Below are positions 1-7,286 of a stretch of 8,749 nucleotides of DNA, piece after piece. The stretch comes from an uncultured Pseudomonadota bacterium (GTDB taxonomy: Bacteria > Pseudomonadota > Gammaproteobacteria > Methylococcales > Methylomonadaceae), in contig CAIZCB010000424.1 of NCBI GenBank assembly GCA_903931355.1, positions 1-8,749 on the forward strand, given 5' to 3'. Position 1 is the stretch's first letter, and each line of letters starts with the position of its first letter. The position numbers and the translations under genes were made by a program. The notes below the pieces were generated by a model that was not told the origin of the DNA, searched no databases, and saw nothing but the letters and a program-made list of their open reading frames with translations.

Positions 1-1086
1 ATTCGTGGCCTTGCCGCGCTGAGCGTGATTATCGAGCACTTCATTATTGCTTACGATTTACCCTGCCAAGGTGCGGTTTGTATGAAGCTGTTAGATTCGC
101 CACCGTTTAATATCTGGTGGAATGGTTCGGCGGCGGTTTCGATGTTTTTTGTGTTAAGTGGCTTGGTACTATCATTGAAATACTTTCGTGAAAGCCAAAC
201 ACCGGATTTACAAAATTTCAAACTCTGCGACTTTATCATTACCCGACTAGCGCGAATTTGGCTGCCATACCTTGCGGTTTTTTTGATTAGCGCGATTCTT
301 TACCTCATCACCGTACAACATCCGCCCTTGGCGACCCAATTACCGGCTTCGGATTGGGTTGAATTGATGTGGCGCGGCCACCCGTTGTCGCTAACCGATA
401 TGCTAAGAGAAAGTTTTTTATTGAAACTGCCAGATCAAATCGTCGTCATACCACAAGCTTGGACGCTGACTATCGAATTAGTGTTGTCACTTTTACTGCC
501 AGCGGGTTTGGTTTTAGCCGCTCGTCGAATCGAATGGCTGATAGTTTTTACGCTATTTGCAGTGATATTTCTCAATGTATCGCTGTTCTTATTGCACTTT
601 TTATTGGGCTTGCTGATTGCCCGTTACTACAACTACCTCAGCGTTTTGCTATCCGCTAAAGTCGGCCTGCGTCGATTGATTTTACTTGTCGGTTTTAGCT
701 TGTATGCCACCAGCACAACTCTGGATGATTTTTTGGGCGAGACGGGGTTGTGGTTAAGTTCCGGCATCGGGGCGGGATTAATGCTAATCGCAGCATTAGG
801 ATCAATCAGAATCCAGCAAGTGCTATCACTGCCGATTTTGCGTCAACTCGGCAAGCTATCGTATAGCGCTTATTTGATTCACATGGTGATTTTGATTTGC
901 TTAACGCCATATTTATTACTGGCTTTACAGACCGTCACCAGCAATCATTTTTTACTCTGGCTAGGCGGGATTAGCTTGACCATTTTCATTGTGCAAGGCT
1001 TGTCACTCCTTAGTTTCAATTATTTAGAACAGCCTAGTGTCGCGCTAGGTAAACGCGTCACTAAGCTATTTCAATCTAAGCACTAA
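1..1086 (+). CDS. Acyltransferase-3 family membrane protein, 5'-truncated by window edge
   Basis: Integral membrane O-acyltransferase of the acyltransferase-3 family, whose members transfer acetyl or other acyl groups to surface sugars, antibiotics or lipids; the substrate cannot be told here. The frame is open from base 1: the first codons read IRGLAALSV followed by IIEHF, the family's N-terminal RGLAAL...H signature. The GTG at 25 is therefore an internal Val codon and the true start lies outside the window. 361 residues are visible. FFVLSGLVLSL (about residues 49-59) matches the usual FFVLSG motif. Many hydrophobic segments follow. SYSAYLIHMVILI (about 855-893) and FNYLEQP near the C-terminus match the family's last helix and the Y..E.P ending. 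Only a few N-terminal residues are probably missing. The stop overlaps the stop of the convergent haem protein gene by 4 bp, and no terminator lies between them. Confidence 0.88.
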   Translation: MRGLAALSVIIEHFIIAYDLPCQGAVCMKLLDSPPFNIWWNGSAAVSMFFVLSGLVLSLKYFRESQTPDLQNFKLCDFIITRLARIWLPYLAVFLISAILYLITVQHPPLATQLPASDWVELMWRGHPLSLTDMLRESFLLKLPDQIVVIPQAWTLTIELVLSLLLPAGLVLAARRIEWLIVFTLFAVIFLNVSLFLLHFLLGLLIARYYNYLSVLLSAKVGLRRLILLVGFSLYATSTTLDDFLGETGLWLSSGIGAGLMLIAALGSIRIQQVLSLPILRQLGKLSYSAYLIHMVILICLTPYLLLALQTVTSNHFLLWLGGISLTIFIVQGLSLLSFNYLEQPSVALGKRVTKLFQSKH

Positions 1087-1985
1087 CCTTTCAACTTGTG
1101 ATACCAAGCTTTCAACAATCGCAAGGCTTGGTTCCAACTATAAACAGCGGCACTTTTGCTAAGGGCTAATGCCTTATTAAACGCATCTTCGCCGCCCCAT
1201 TGCTTAAACTTGCCTTCGACAATCTCGCTCCATTTTGGATGATGTTCGCCCTCGGCATTCACGAACACCTTATCAAACGCCCACATTTCCAAAATCGACA
1301 CCGTCCACATAAACAAAAACGATACTCCCATCCCTGCGCCAGCCAAAATCACCAACCACGCAAACATCGGATGTAATTTGGTTAACCACCAAGACAAAAT
1401 ATCGAATAATAAAAACACATACGGCATTCCTATCGCTATCGATTTGTATTTAGTAGTACTGGTTTCGGCAAAACTAAAAATCAGCCCGACGAACATAAAA
1501 ATAAAGCTGATGCCGAATAAATGAATATGTGAGACTCGGGTCAACGAACTAAAAGTTGCGCCTTGGTCTTGCTCAGCTAACTGTTTGATGACATTAAAAT
1601 CACTAAAATTCGGAATCGAAGCCTCTTTGTTGTGACACATCACACAACGCTGCTCGATAACCGCTTGCACGCCAGATTTAGCGTAATCGGCTTGATCAGC
1701 ACCATCGCGCACCCATTGCATAATCAAAAATCGCTCTTGTTCAGAAGCATTTTCTTTCATCGCACCATTCAACTGGGTTTCAATAACCGAACCAGAACGA
1801 TTACCGTAGTAGCTATAAACAATATCGTCGATGGATAAACCGAATTTGCCATCGGCCATACCGTGAGTAAATAAGATTTGAATTAAGGCCATTAAGTAAC
1901 CGACGGCCACCGTGGATAGATAACCGGTAAACAAAACCTTAACCGGTGTATCCAACTGTTTTAACGAGGAAAAATCGCGTGCCAT
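1083..1985 (-). CDS. Four-helix membrane protein with a single c-type haem motif (CVMCH)
   Basis: I do not recognise a named family; the features suggest a membrane-anchored electron carrier or redox sensor. With the start at 1985 it has 300 residues. A first membrane helix (about 15-40) is followed by a loop of about 110 residues containing CVMCH at 114-118, the covalent haem-c attachment motif, so this loop should lie in the periplasm. Three more helices follow (about 151-172, 183-202, 207-234), then a Lys-rich tail of about 65 residues, cytoplasmic by the positive-inside rule. His residues at the start of helix 2 (SHIHLF, about 153 and 155) and in LHPMF (about 205) could bind a further haem or metal; that is inference. 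TTG 1991, ATG 1988 and ATG 1985 are consecutive in-frame starts. AGGAG (1993-1997) lies 7 nt from ATG 1985 and 4 nt from ATG 1988, so 1985 is preferred. It stands alone, separated from the csp gene by a terminator. Confidence 0.82.
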   Translation of the reverse strand: MARDFSSLKQLDTPVKVLFTGYLSTVAVGYLMALIQILFTHGMADGKFGLSIDDIVYSYYGNRSGSVIETQLNGAMKENASEQERFLIMQWVRDGADQADYAKSGVQAVIEQRCVMCHNKEASIPNFSDFNVIKQLAEQDQGATFSSLTRVSHIHLFGISFIFMFVGLIFSFAETSTTKYKSIAIGMPYVFLLFDILSWWLTKLHPMFAWLVILAGAGMGVSFLFMWTVSILEMWAFDKVFVNAEGEHHPKWSEIVEGKFKQWGGEDAFNKALALSKSAAVYSWNQALRLLKAWYHKLKG

Positions 1986-1992
1986 CATCAAA

Positions 1993-1997
1993 CTCCT
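1993..1997 (-). promoter_or_regulatory. Shine-Dalgarno site deciding the start of the haem membrane protein
   Basis: The minus strand reads AGGAG here. The spacing is 7 nt to ATG 1985, 4 nt to ATG 1988 and 1 nt to TTG 1991, which favours ATG 1985. Confidence 0.6.
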
Positions 1998-2050
1998 GTT
2001 TACTAAGTAAAAATCATTATACCGAGCTTAAATGACAAAACATTAGGCAT

Positions 2051-2082
2051 AAAAAAAGGCGCTTGAAACAAGCGCCTTTTTT
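2051..2082 (-). terminator. Rho-independent terminator, symmetric, behind the csp gene
   Basis: GGCGCTTG (2058-2065) pairs perfectly with CAAGCGCC (2069-2076) around a 3-nt loop. A7 precedes and T6 follows, so a U-tract is produced on either strand. The csp gene (-) ends 20 bp away at 2103, so it is the natural client. The terminator also insulates the haem protein gene from csp read-through. No plus-strand gene ends nearby. Confidence 0.9.
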
Positions 2083-2102
2083 CACCTAAACAAGCCTAAA
2101 GT

Positions 2103-2306
2103 TTATTTAGATGACACATTTGTAGCAGTCAAGCCTTTAGGGCCAGATTCAACATCAAACTGAACTGACTGACCAGGCATTAAGGTTTTGAAGCCTTCTC
2201 CCAAAATAACCGAGTGATGTACAAATACATCTTCACCACCATCGGCAGACTCGATAAATCCAAACCCTTTTGTGTTGTTAAACCACTTTACAGTGCCTGT
2301 TGCCAT
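2103..2306 (-). CDS. CspA-family cold-shock protein
   Basis: Small single-stranded nucleic-acid-binding protein made of one cold-shock (OB-fold) domain. Such proteins melt RNA structure during cold shock or growth. The whole 67-residue product is the domain: it begins [10 protein letters not shown], with RNP1 KGFGFI at 13-18 and RNP2 VFVHHS at 27-32, and ends in the usual TATNV segment. Length is typical for the CspA/CspD group. AGGAG at 2315-2319 lies 8 nt from the ATG. A possible -10 (TACAAT on the minus strand, 2376-2381) would give a leader of about 60 nt, shorter than that of E. coli cspA. It is monocistronic, closed by the terminator at 2051-2082. Family assignment is secure; whether expression is truly cold-inducible cannot be read from the sequence. 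Confidence 0.96.
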   Translation of the reverse strand: MATGTVKWFNNTKGFGFIESADGGEDVFVHHSVILGEGFKTLMPGQSVQFDVESGPKGLTATNVSSK

Positions 2307-2375
2307 TCAAAAAACTCCTACAAATTAAAACTAAAAACACCCAAAACCTTAATTACAGGGATTTGAGCGGCGCTC

Positions 2376-2381
2376 ATTGTA
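2376..2381 (-). promoter_or_regulatory. Possible -10 element of the cold-shock gene
   Basis: The minus strand reads TACAAT (5 of 6 to the sigma-70 -10), about 70 nt before the ATG. No convincing -35 is seen 17 nt upstream, so this is weak. Confidence 0.3.
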
Positions 2382-2449
2382 CTGATTAATAGTTATCGCG
2401 GCTAGAGCAGCCTTTAAGTTGCGGTTTTTTAAACAGACAAGCAATGCAT

Positions 2450-2734
2450 TTAGAAGAAAGCTTTTAATACCAGCGACATTACGCCAGCTAACATCACACC
2501 TAACATCCAACGGGTTAACTTTAATTCGCCGTCGATACGTTCAAAGCGAGCATCTAAGCGATGTTCAAGATCACGAACTTCTAATCTGATGTCTTGCTTG
2601 GTAGCAAGTTCTTTAAGATTAATTTCAAGCACCTCAGACAAGGCCTCCGCTTCGGCTTCGGCTTGTTTATCAGGTACGCCAGCCAATTTAAGTTTGTTGG
2701 CAAACTTCAAGGTATCGAAGGTAATAGCGGTCAT
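2450..2734 (-). CDS. DUF1640-type coiled-coil protein with C-terminal membrane helix
   Basis: 94-residue protein resembling the bacterial DUF1640 (CCDC90-like) family, whose function in bacteria is unknown. The N-terminus MTAITFDTLKFANKLKLAGVPDKQAEAEA (written here as the pattern ITFDT..F...L..AG....QAEA, residues 4-27) is the typical opening, where an ITFDT strand leads into a helix. Residues 25-70 are rich in E, K, L and R with heptad-like spacing and contain LATKQDI, as expected for a coiled coil. Residues 73-93 form a hydrophobic helix that would anchor the C-terminus in the membrane. The Shine-Dalgarno signal is weak (CGAG about 9 nt before the ATG). A perfect -35 TTGACA lies upstream at 2788-2793. 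It is divergent from clpB, with 169 bp between the two starts. Identification comes from the sequence pattern only. Confidence 0.8.
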   Translation of the reverse strand: MTAITFDTLKFANKLKLAGVPDKQAEAEAEALSEVLEINLKELATKQDIRLEVRDLEHRLDARFERIDGELKLTRWMLGVMLAGVMSLVLKAFF

Positions 2735-2764
2735 TGTTTTTCTCGTTACAACAGTAATGCTCTG

Positions 2765-2793
2765 AGGTTAGTTCGTGTTTGGTTAGATGTCAA
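2765..2793 (-). promoter_or_regulatory. Candidate sigma-70 promoter of the DUF1640-type gene
   Basis: The minus strand has a perfect TTGACA (2788-2793), then 17 nt, then TAACCT (2765-2770), which matches the -10 consensus at only 3 of 6 positions. The implied leader to ATG 2734 is about 25 nt. Supported mainly by the -35. Confidence 0.35.
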
Positions 2794-2836
2794 ATTGCGT
2801 ATAAGACCAAAACCAGACGTTACTAAACAATCACCG

Positions 2837-2864
2837 CTTGAAATGTTCCACACTCTCCCCATAT
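2837..2864 (+). promoter_or_regulatory. Sigma-32 (RpoH) heat-shock promoter of clpB
   Basis: CTTGAAA at 2837-2843 and CCCCATAT at 2857-2864, separated by 13 nt, match the E. coli RpoH consensus (CTTGAAA, 11-16 nt, CCCCATnT). Transcription would start near 2871, giving a leader of about 33 nt before ATG 2904. A heat-shock promoter is what is expected in front of clpB. The in-frame TTG at 2838, which could be taken as a longer clpB start, lies inside the -35 element and so upstream of the transcript. Confidence 0.9.
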
Positions 2865-2891
2865 CAGCAACAACTTATAAAAATTTCCAAC

Positions 2892-2896
2892 GAGGT
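2892..2896 (+). promoter_or_regulatory. Shine-Dalgarno site fixing the clpB start
   Basis: GAGGT lies 7 nt before ATG 2904, which supports [10 protein letters not shown] as the ClpB N-terminus. Confidence 0.75.
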
Positions 2897-2903
2897 ACGC
2901 ACG

Positions 2904-5477
2904 ATGCGAATGGATAAATTAACTAGCAAATTTCAACAAGCTTTAGCCGACGCACAAAGCATGGCTTTAGGCAAAGACCATCAATTCATTGAACCGTTGC
3001 ATGTGATGCTGGCTTTGCTGGACCAAGAAGGCGGCAGTATTCGGCCTTTGTTGATGCAAGCGGGCGTCCAAGTCAATAGCTTGCGTAACAGTTTGCTTGA
3101 CGAGATTGACCGTTTGGCCTCGGTTTCTGGTGCTGGCGGCGATGTGCAGATTTCTAACGAGTTAAACCGTATCTTGAACCTAACTGACAAACTGGCACAA
3201 AAACGCCAAGATGCCTTTATCTCCAGTGAGTTGTTTTTACTAGCGGCGTTAGAAAATCGCGGCACGCTGCAAAGCCTGCTGAAAAACGCCGGCCTGAATA
3301 GCAAAGAAGTTGAACAAGCCATCGACAAACTACGCGGCGGTCAAAACGTCAACGATGCCAATGCCGAAGACCAACGCCAAGCTCTGAAAAAATACACCAT
3401 CAATCTCACCGAACGCGCAGAACAAGGCAAGCTTGATCCTGTGATTGGTCGCGATGACGAAATCCGCCGCACCATCCAAGTTTTACAACGTCGCACCAAA
3501 AATAATCCGGTATTAATCGGCGAACCCGGTGTTGGTAAAACGGCGATTGTCGAAGGCTTAGCGCAACGCATCGTTAACGGCGAAGTGCCGGAAGGCATTA
3601 AAGGCAAACAGCTATTATCTTTAGACATGGCGGCTTTAATTGCCGGTGCTAAATTCCGTGGCGAGTTTGAAGAGCGTTTAAAAGCAGTGCTCAACGATGT
3701 CGCCAAACAAGAAGGCCAAGTAATTTTGTTCATCGACGAGCTACACACTATGGTTGGCGCGGGTAAAGCCGAAGGCGCGATGGATGCTGGCAATATGCTC
3801 AAGCCCGCCCTAGCCCGTGGCGAATTGCATTGCGTTGGCGCAACGACTTTGGATGAATATCGCCAATACATCGAAAAAGACGCCGCGCTGGAACGCCGCT
3901 TCCAAAAAGTGTTGGTTGATGAACCAACCGTTGAAGATACCGTGGCGATTTTGCGCGGCTTAAAAGAACGCTACGAAATCCATCACAGCGTCGATATTAC
4001 CGACCCTGCTATCGTCGCTGCGGCTACTTTGTCGCATCGTTACATTACCGACCGCCAATTGCCGGATAAAGCGATTGATTTAATCGACGAAGCCGCCAGC
4101 CGGATTCGGATGGAAATGGATTCTAAACCTGAATCGATGGACAAATTGGATAGACGTTTGATTCAGCTAAAAATCGAGCGCGAGGCGATGAAAAATGAAA
4201 AAGATGCCGCCTCTAAAAAACGCTTGAGCATTTTGGAAGTCGAAATTGCCGAACTGGAAAAAGAATATTCCGATTTAGAAGAAATCTGGAAAGCGGAAAA
4301 AGCCTCATTACAAGGCGCGGCCAGCATCAAAGAAAAACTCGAACATGCCCGTTTGGAGTTGGAAGCGGCAGGTCGTAACCAAGATTACACCCGCATGTCG
4401 GAACTGCAATACGGCACCATTCCTAGCTTGGAAAAAGAACTGGAATTAGCCAGCCAAGCCGAAACCCAAGAAACCACCTTATTACGTAGCAAAGTCACCG
4501 AGGAAGAAATTGCCGAAGTGGTGTCGAAATGGACTGGGATTCCGGTTTCCAAAATGATGGAAGGCGAACGCGAAAAGCTGTTACGTATGGAGCAAGAATT
4601 AGGCAGTCGCGTGATTGGTCAAACCGAAGCCTTAAAAGCGGTCAGCAATGCGATTCGTCGTTCACGCGCTGGCTTATCCGACCCCAATCGCCCTAACGGT
4701 TCTTTCCTGTTTTTAGGCCCCACTGGGGTTGGTAAAACCGAACTATGCAAAGCTTTAGCTAATTTCATGTTCGACACCGACGAAGCGATGATACGCATCG
4801 ATATGTCGGAGTTCATGGAGAAACATTCGGTCGCGCGTTTAATCGGTGCACCTCCAGGCTATGTCGGCTACGAAGAAGGTGGTTATCTGACTGAAGCTGT
4901 GCGTCGCAAACCGTATTCAGTGATTTTGCTGGACGAAATTGAAAAAGCCCACACTGATGTTTTCAATATTTTATTGCAAGTTTTGGATGATGGCCGTTTA
5001 ACCGATGGCCAAGGCCGCACCGTCGATTTTAGAAATACCGTAGTGGTGATGACTTCCAACTTAGGCTCGCAAGTGATTCAAGAATTGGCGGGCGAAGATA
5101 ACTATGTGGAAATGAAAGAAGCCGTGATGGAGATTGTTAGCCAACATTTCCGACCTGAATTTATCAACCGCATTGATGAAGCGGTAGTGTTCCATCCACT
5201 CGGCCACGGCCAAATCCGTAGCATCTGCAAAATCCAAATTGATTTGCTACGCCAGCGTTTACAAGATCGCGATCTTGGTTTTGAGATCAGCGAAGCAGCG
5301 TTGGATTTGCTGGGTGAAGCGGGATTTGATCCTGTTTACGGCGCAAGACCATTAAAACGAGCGATTCAGCGTCAATTGGAAAATCCGCTGGCAAATCAAA
5401 TTTTGTCTGGGCAGTTTGTGGCGGGGGATGTGATTAAAGTTGATGTGGTGGATGATAATTTAAGTTTTAATAAATAA
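2904..5477 (+). CDS. clpB: ATP-dependent chaperone ClpB (Hsp104-type disaggregase)
   Basis: Hexameric AAA+ chaperone that threads aggregated proteins through its pore together with DnaK/DnaJ/GrpE in the cytoplasm. From ATG 2904 it has 857 residues, the same as E. coli ClpB, and the N-terminus [19 protein letters not shown] fits the family. Order: N-domain 1 to about 145; AAA-1 with Walker A GEPGVGKT (206-213), Walker B LFIDE (275-279), pore loop KFRG (250-253) and arginine pair R331/R332; coiled-coil M-domain about 405-525; AAA-2 with Walker A GPTGVGKT (605-612), Walker B ILLDE (674-678), pore loop GYVGY (652-656) and sensor-2 GAR (813-815). All key residues are intact. Pore loop 1 has Phe251 where E. 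coli has Tyr. There is no C-terminal ClpP-binding IGF/IGL loop, as expected for ClpB. The gene is monocistronic behind the sigma-32 promoter. No clear terminator follows; a hairpin repeat starts 30 bp downstream. Confidence 0.98.
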   Translation: MRMDKLTSKFQQALADAQSMALGKDHQFIEPLHVMLALLDQEGGSIRPLLMQAGVQVNSLRNSLLDEIDRLASVSGAGGDVQISNELNRILNLTDKLAQKRQDAFISSELFLLAALENRGTLQSLLKNAGLNSKEVEQAIDKLRGGQNVNDANAEDQRQALKKYTINLTERAEQGKLDPVIGRDDEIRRTIQVLQRRTKNNPVLIGEPGVGKTAIVEGLAQRIVNGEVPEGIKGKQLLSLDMAALIAGAKFRGEFEERLKAVLNDVAKQEGQVILFIDELHTMVGAGKAEGAMDAGNMLKPALARGELHCVGATTLDEYRQYIEKDAALERRFQKVLVDEPTVEDTVAILRGLKERYEIHHSVDITDPAIVAAATLSHRYITDRQLPDKAIDLIDEAASRIRMEMDSKPESMDKLDRRLIQLKIEREAMKNEKDAASKKRLSILEVEIAELEKEYSDLEEIWKAEKASLQGAASIKEKLEHARLELEAAGRNQDYTRMSELQYGTIPSLEKELELASQAETQETTLLRSKVTEEEIAEVVSKWTGIPVSKMMEGEREKLLRMEQELGSRVIGQTEALKAVSNAIRRSRAGLSDPNRPNGSFLFLGPTGVGKTELCKALANFMFDTDEAMIRIDMSEFMEKHSVARLIGAPPGYVGYEEGGYLTEAVRRKPYSVILLDEIEKAHTDVFNILLQVLDDGRLTDGQGRTVDFRNTVVVMTSNLGSQVIQELAGEDNYVEMKEAVMEIVSQHFRPEFINRIDEAVVFHPLGHGQIRSICKIQIDLLRQRLQDRDLGFEISEAALDLLGEAGFDPVYGARPLKRAIQRQLENPLANQILSGQFVAGDVIKVDVVDDNLSFNK

Positions 5478-5507
5478 TTTATGATTCGCGTTTCGAAGCT
5501 ATTTGAA

Positions 5508-5612
5508 TGTCGGTTCTCGCACCGACAGGCGAGTTACTTTTCTTTGTTTGGGCAAAGAAAAGTAACCAAAAGAAAACCCACCCGACCGCCGCTTGCTTCC
5601 TGCGCTCCGAAG
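5508..5612. repeat. Hairpin-rich, probably dispersed intergenic repeat
   Basis: Two perfect hairpins stand side by side. TGTCGGT (5508-5514) pairs with ACCGACA (5521-5527) around a 6-nt loop. GTTACTTTTCTTTG (5533-5546) pairs with CAAAGAAAAGTAAC (5553-5566), a 14-bp stem with a 6-nt loop. A downstream part (AAAAGAAAACCCACCCGACC, then GCTTGCTTCCTGCGCTCCG) completes a pattern I recall as an intergenic repeat in many proteobacterial genomes. There is only one copy in this window, so copy number is untested. The short open frames through it on both strands (5481-5666 +, 5499-5747 -) look spurious. No U-tract directly follows either stem, so it is not a standard terminator for clpB. Confidence 0.7.
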
Positions 5613-5705
5613 CTTTTGTTGGGGGTTGGCGCGGCAGACGGGAAAAGCCCTCTCCACCTCTGGTAGTATCAATACATTAGGAACAATCCACATAAGGACA
5701 ACACA

Positions 5706-6803
5706 ATGACCGACCTGTTTAACCCCGTTCAAATCGGCGCTTGGCAACTTAACAACCGCATCGTCATGGCGCCTTTAACCCGCTGCCGAATTCAAAACGA
5801 CGGCATTCCAGGCCCATTACAAGCCAAATACTACGCCCAGCGCGCCAGCGCCGGTTTAATCATCAGCGAAGCCACCAATATTTCCCCACAAGGTCGTGGC
5901 TATGCTTTCACACCGGGGATTTTCACTGCCGAACAAGTCGCTGGTTGGAAACAAGTCACTGATGCTGTGCATGAGAAAGGCGGCAAAATTGTTTGCCAAC
6001 TTTGGCACGTTGGCCGTTATTCACACCCCAACTTACAACCCAATGGCGAATTACCGGTTGCACCATCAGCAATTGCCCCCGAAGGCGACACCTTTACCGA
6101 ACGAGGCATGTTGCCAGTGCCAACCCCAAGAGCTTTAGAAACTGGCGAAATACCGGGCATCATTGAGCAATATCGCCACGCGGCTTTATGCGCTAAACAG
6201 GCGGGTTTTGATGGCGTCGAAATCCACTCTGCCAATTGCTATTTGCTTGATCAATTCATCCGCGATTCGACCAATCACCGTAGCGATGCTTACGGCGGCA
6301 GCATCGAAAATCGCGCTCGCTTAGTTTTAGAAGTCACGAAAGCCGTGGTAGATGTTTGGGGCGATGGAAGTCGAGTTGGGATTCGCTTGTCACCAGTTAC
6401 ACCAAACACTGGCAACACGCCATTAGACAGCAATGTGATGGCGACTTTTAGCTACTTAATCCCACAACTAAATCAATTTAAGCTGGCTTATTTGCATTTT
6501 GTAGAAGGCGCAACGGGCATGTCGCGCGAGATACCGGAAGGCGTTGATTTACAAAAATTACGCGGTTTATTTGACGGCGCTTATATGGCTAACAACGGCT
6601 ATACCGCTGAATTAGCTCGTGAAGTACGTGAGCATAATCAAGCCGATTTGATTTGTTTTGGCCGGCCGTTTATGGCTAATCCTGATTTGGTGGAACGCTT
6701 AAAAGTGGGAGCGGAATTGGTGGAAACACCTAGAGAAAGTTATTACGGTGGTGATGAGCGAGGTTATACCGATTGGCCCAATTTAGCGGGGGTTGTTGAA
6801 TAA
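5706..6803 (+). CDS. Old Yellow Enzyme family FMN oxidoreductase (NemA-like alkene reductase)
   Basis: Cytoplasmic FMN-dependent, NAD(P)H-driven reductase of activated C=C bonds and often nitro or nitrate esters; the natural substrate is unknown. At 365 residues it matches E. coli NemA in length and spans one complete (beta/alpha)8 barrel. Landmarks: MAPLTRCR (21-28) with Thr25 at the flavin-tuning position of classical OYEs (YqjM-type enzymes have Cys there); SAGLIISEAT (48-57); Gln98 and His101 in QLWHVGR; the substrate-anchoring pair His174/Asn177 and proton-donor Tyr179 in HSANCYLLDQF; Arg227 in GIRLSP; FMN-phosphate site NNGYT (296-300) and FGRPFMANP (318-326). It has His/Asn where NemA has His/His. 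AAGGA at 5694-5698 lies 7 nt before ATG 5706. A possible extended -10 (TGGTAGTAT, 5661-5669) has no good -35. Stands alone between two repeat regions. Confidence 0.95.
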   Translation: MTDLFNPVQIGAWQLNNRIVMAPLTRCRIQNDGIPGPLQAKYYAQRASAGLIISEATNISPQGRGYAFTPGIFTAEQVAGWKQVTDAVHEKGGKIVCQLWHVGRYSHPNLQPNGELPVAPSAIAPEGDTFTERGMLPVPTPRALETGEIPGIIEQYRHAALCAKQAGFDGVEIHSANCYLLDQFIRDSTNHRSDAYGGSIENRARLVLEVTKAVVDVWGDGSRVGIRLSPVTPNTGNTPLDSNVMATFSYLIPQLNQFKLAYLHFVEGATGMSREIPEGVDLQKLRGLFDGAYMANNGYTAELAREVREHNQADLICFGRPFMANPDLVERLKVGAELVETPRESYYGGDERGYTDWPNLAGVVE

Positions 6804-6826
6804 TTCTGACACCCGACTAATCTTTG

Positions 6827-6840
6827 AAAAGGAGCAACAA
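6827..6840 (+). other. Orphan ribosome-binding-like site with no start codon
   Basis: AAAAGGAG (6827-6834) would be a good Shine-Dalgarno signal, but the bases at start-codon distance read ATCTAA, not ATG, GTG or TTG. It may be chance, or the remnant of a gene start displaced when the downstream repeat cassette arrived. Confidence 0.2.
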
Positions 6841-6861
6841 TCTAAATAACACCAATACCAA

Positions 6862-6899
6862 ATTCCCCCCTTTGAAAAAGGGGGGCTAGGGGGGATTAT
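6862..6899 (+). repeat. Left 38-bp inverted repeat with internal hairpin
   Basis: C6T3 (6865-6873) pairs with A3G6 (6877-6885) around the loop GAA, a perfect 9-bp stem. It is followed by CTAGGGGGGATTAT. Compared with the right copy, C/T and G/A differences fall on the two sides of one stem pair, so pairing is kept. In the DUF559 frame this repeat reads as PFEKGGLGGII and runs without a stop into the conserved N-terminal segment of the protein. Confidence 0.85.
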
Positions 6900-6951
6900 C
6901 AAACCATACAATCCAAACCTAAAACCCAATGCCCGTATTCTACGCAGCAAT

Positions 6952-7275
6952 ATGACTGACGCAGAACTACTACTTTGGTCAAAACTACGTCGTAAACAAA
7001 TCCTTAATTTGCAGTTCTATCGTCAAAAACCTTTGGCTAACTTTATTGTCGATTTTTATTGCGCTAAGGCTAATCTAGTCATCGAACTAGATGGATCTCA
7101 ACACTTCACTACCGATAATCAAGCAAAAGACGAGCGACGCGATCAAGTTTTACAGGCTATGGGCTTAATTGTTTTGCGGTTTAATAACCATCAGGTGTTG
7201 ACTGAAATTGATGCGGTATTGACTGTGATTTTAAATACTTTAAACATCAACCCTGCCATTAGGGGAATTGAATAG
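6952..7275 (+). CDS. DUF559 (Vsr-like, PD-(D/E)XK fold) nuclease-like protein
   Basis: DUF559 proteins have the restriction-endonuclease-like fold of Vsr, the mismatch endonuclease; their cellular role is not settled. From ATG 6952 the product has 107 residues. FYRQKPLANFIVDFYCAKA (22-40) and LVIELDGSQHF (42-52) carry the expected site residues Asp34, Glu45, Asp47 and His51, and LRFNNHQVL (75-83) is the usual following strand and helix. The family's N-terminal segment is encoded upstream in the same frame: YNPNLKPNARILRSN (6907-6951) precedes the Met without a stop, and the frame stays open to 6850. No ATG, GTG or TTG occurs in that stretch. Either translation starts at a rare codon such as ATT 6895 (126 residues), or the start was lost and a truncated protein is made. 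No Shine-Dalgarno sequence precedes ATG 6952. The gene may be decaying. Confidence 0.8.
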   Translation: MTDAELLLWSKLRRKQILNLQFYRQKPLANFIVDFYCAKANLVIELDGSQHFTTDNQAKDERRDQVLQAMGLIVLRFNNHQVLTEIDAVLTVILNTLNINPAIRGIE

Positions 7276-7286
7276 AATTTATTTAA

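Noticed and set aside
2838..2903. 22-residue N-terminal extension of ClpB from TTG 2838
   Set aside because: The codon lies in the -35 of the heat-shock promoter, the extra residues are unlike ClpB, and ATG 2904 has a good ribosome site.
3341..3871. 176-residue reading frame antisense to clpB
   Set aside because: A shadow of the well-conserved clpB codons, with no ribosome site and Ser/Pro-rich composition typical of antisense frames.
5481..5747. Small reading frames through the post-clpB repeat on both strands
   Set aside because: They follow a hairpin repeat, match no protein family I know, and one overlaps the oxidoreductase start.
6865..6894. G-quadruplex in the left cassette repeat
   Set aside because: There are only two separate G-runs (G6 and G6); the C6/G6 hairpin explains the pattern better.
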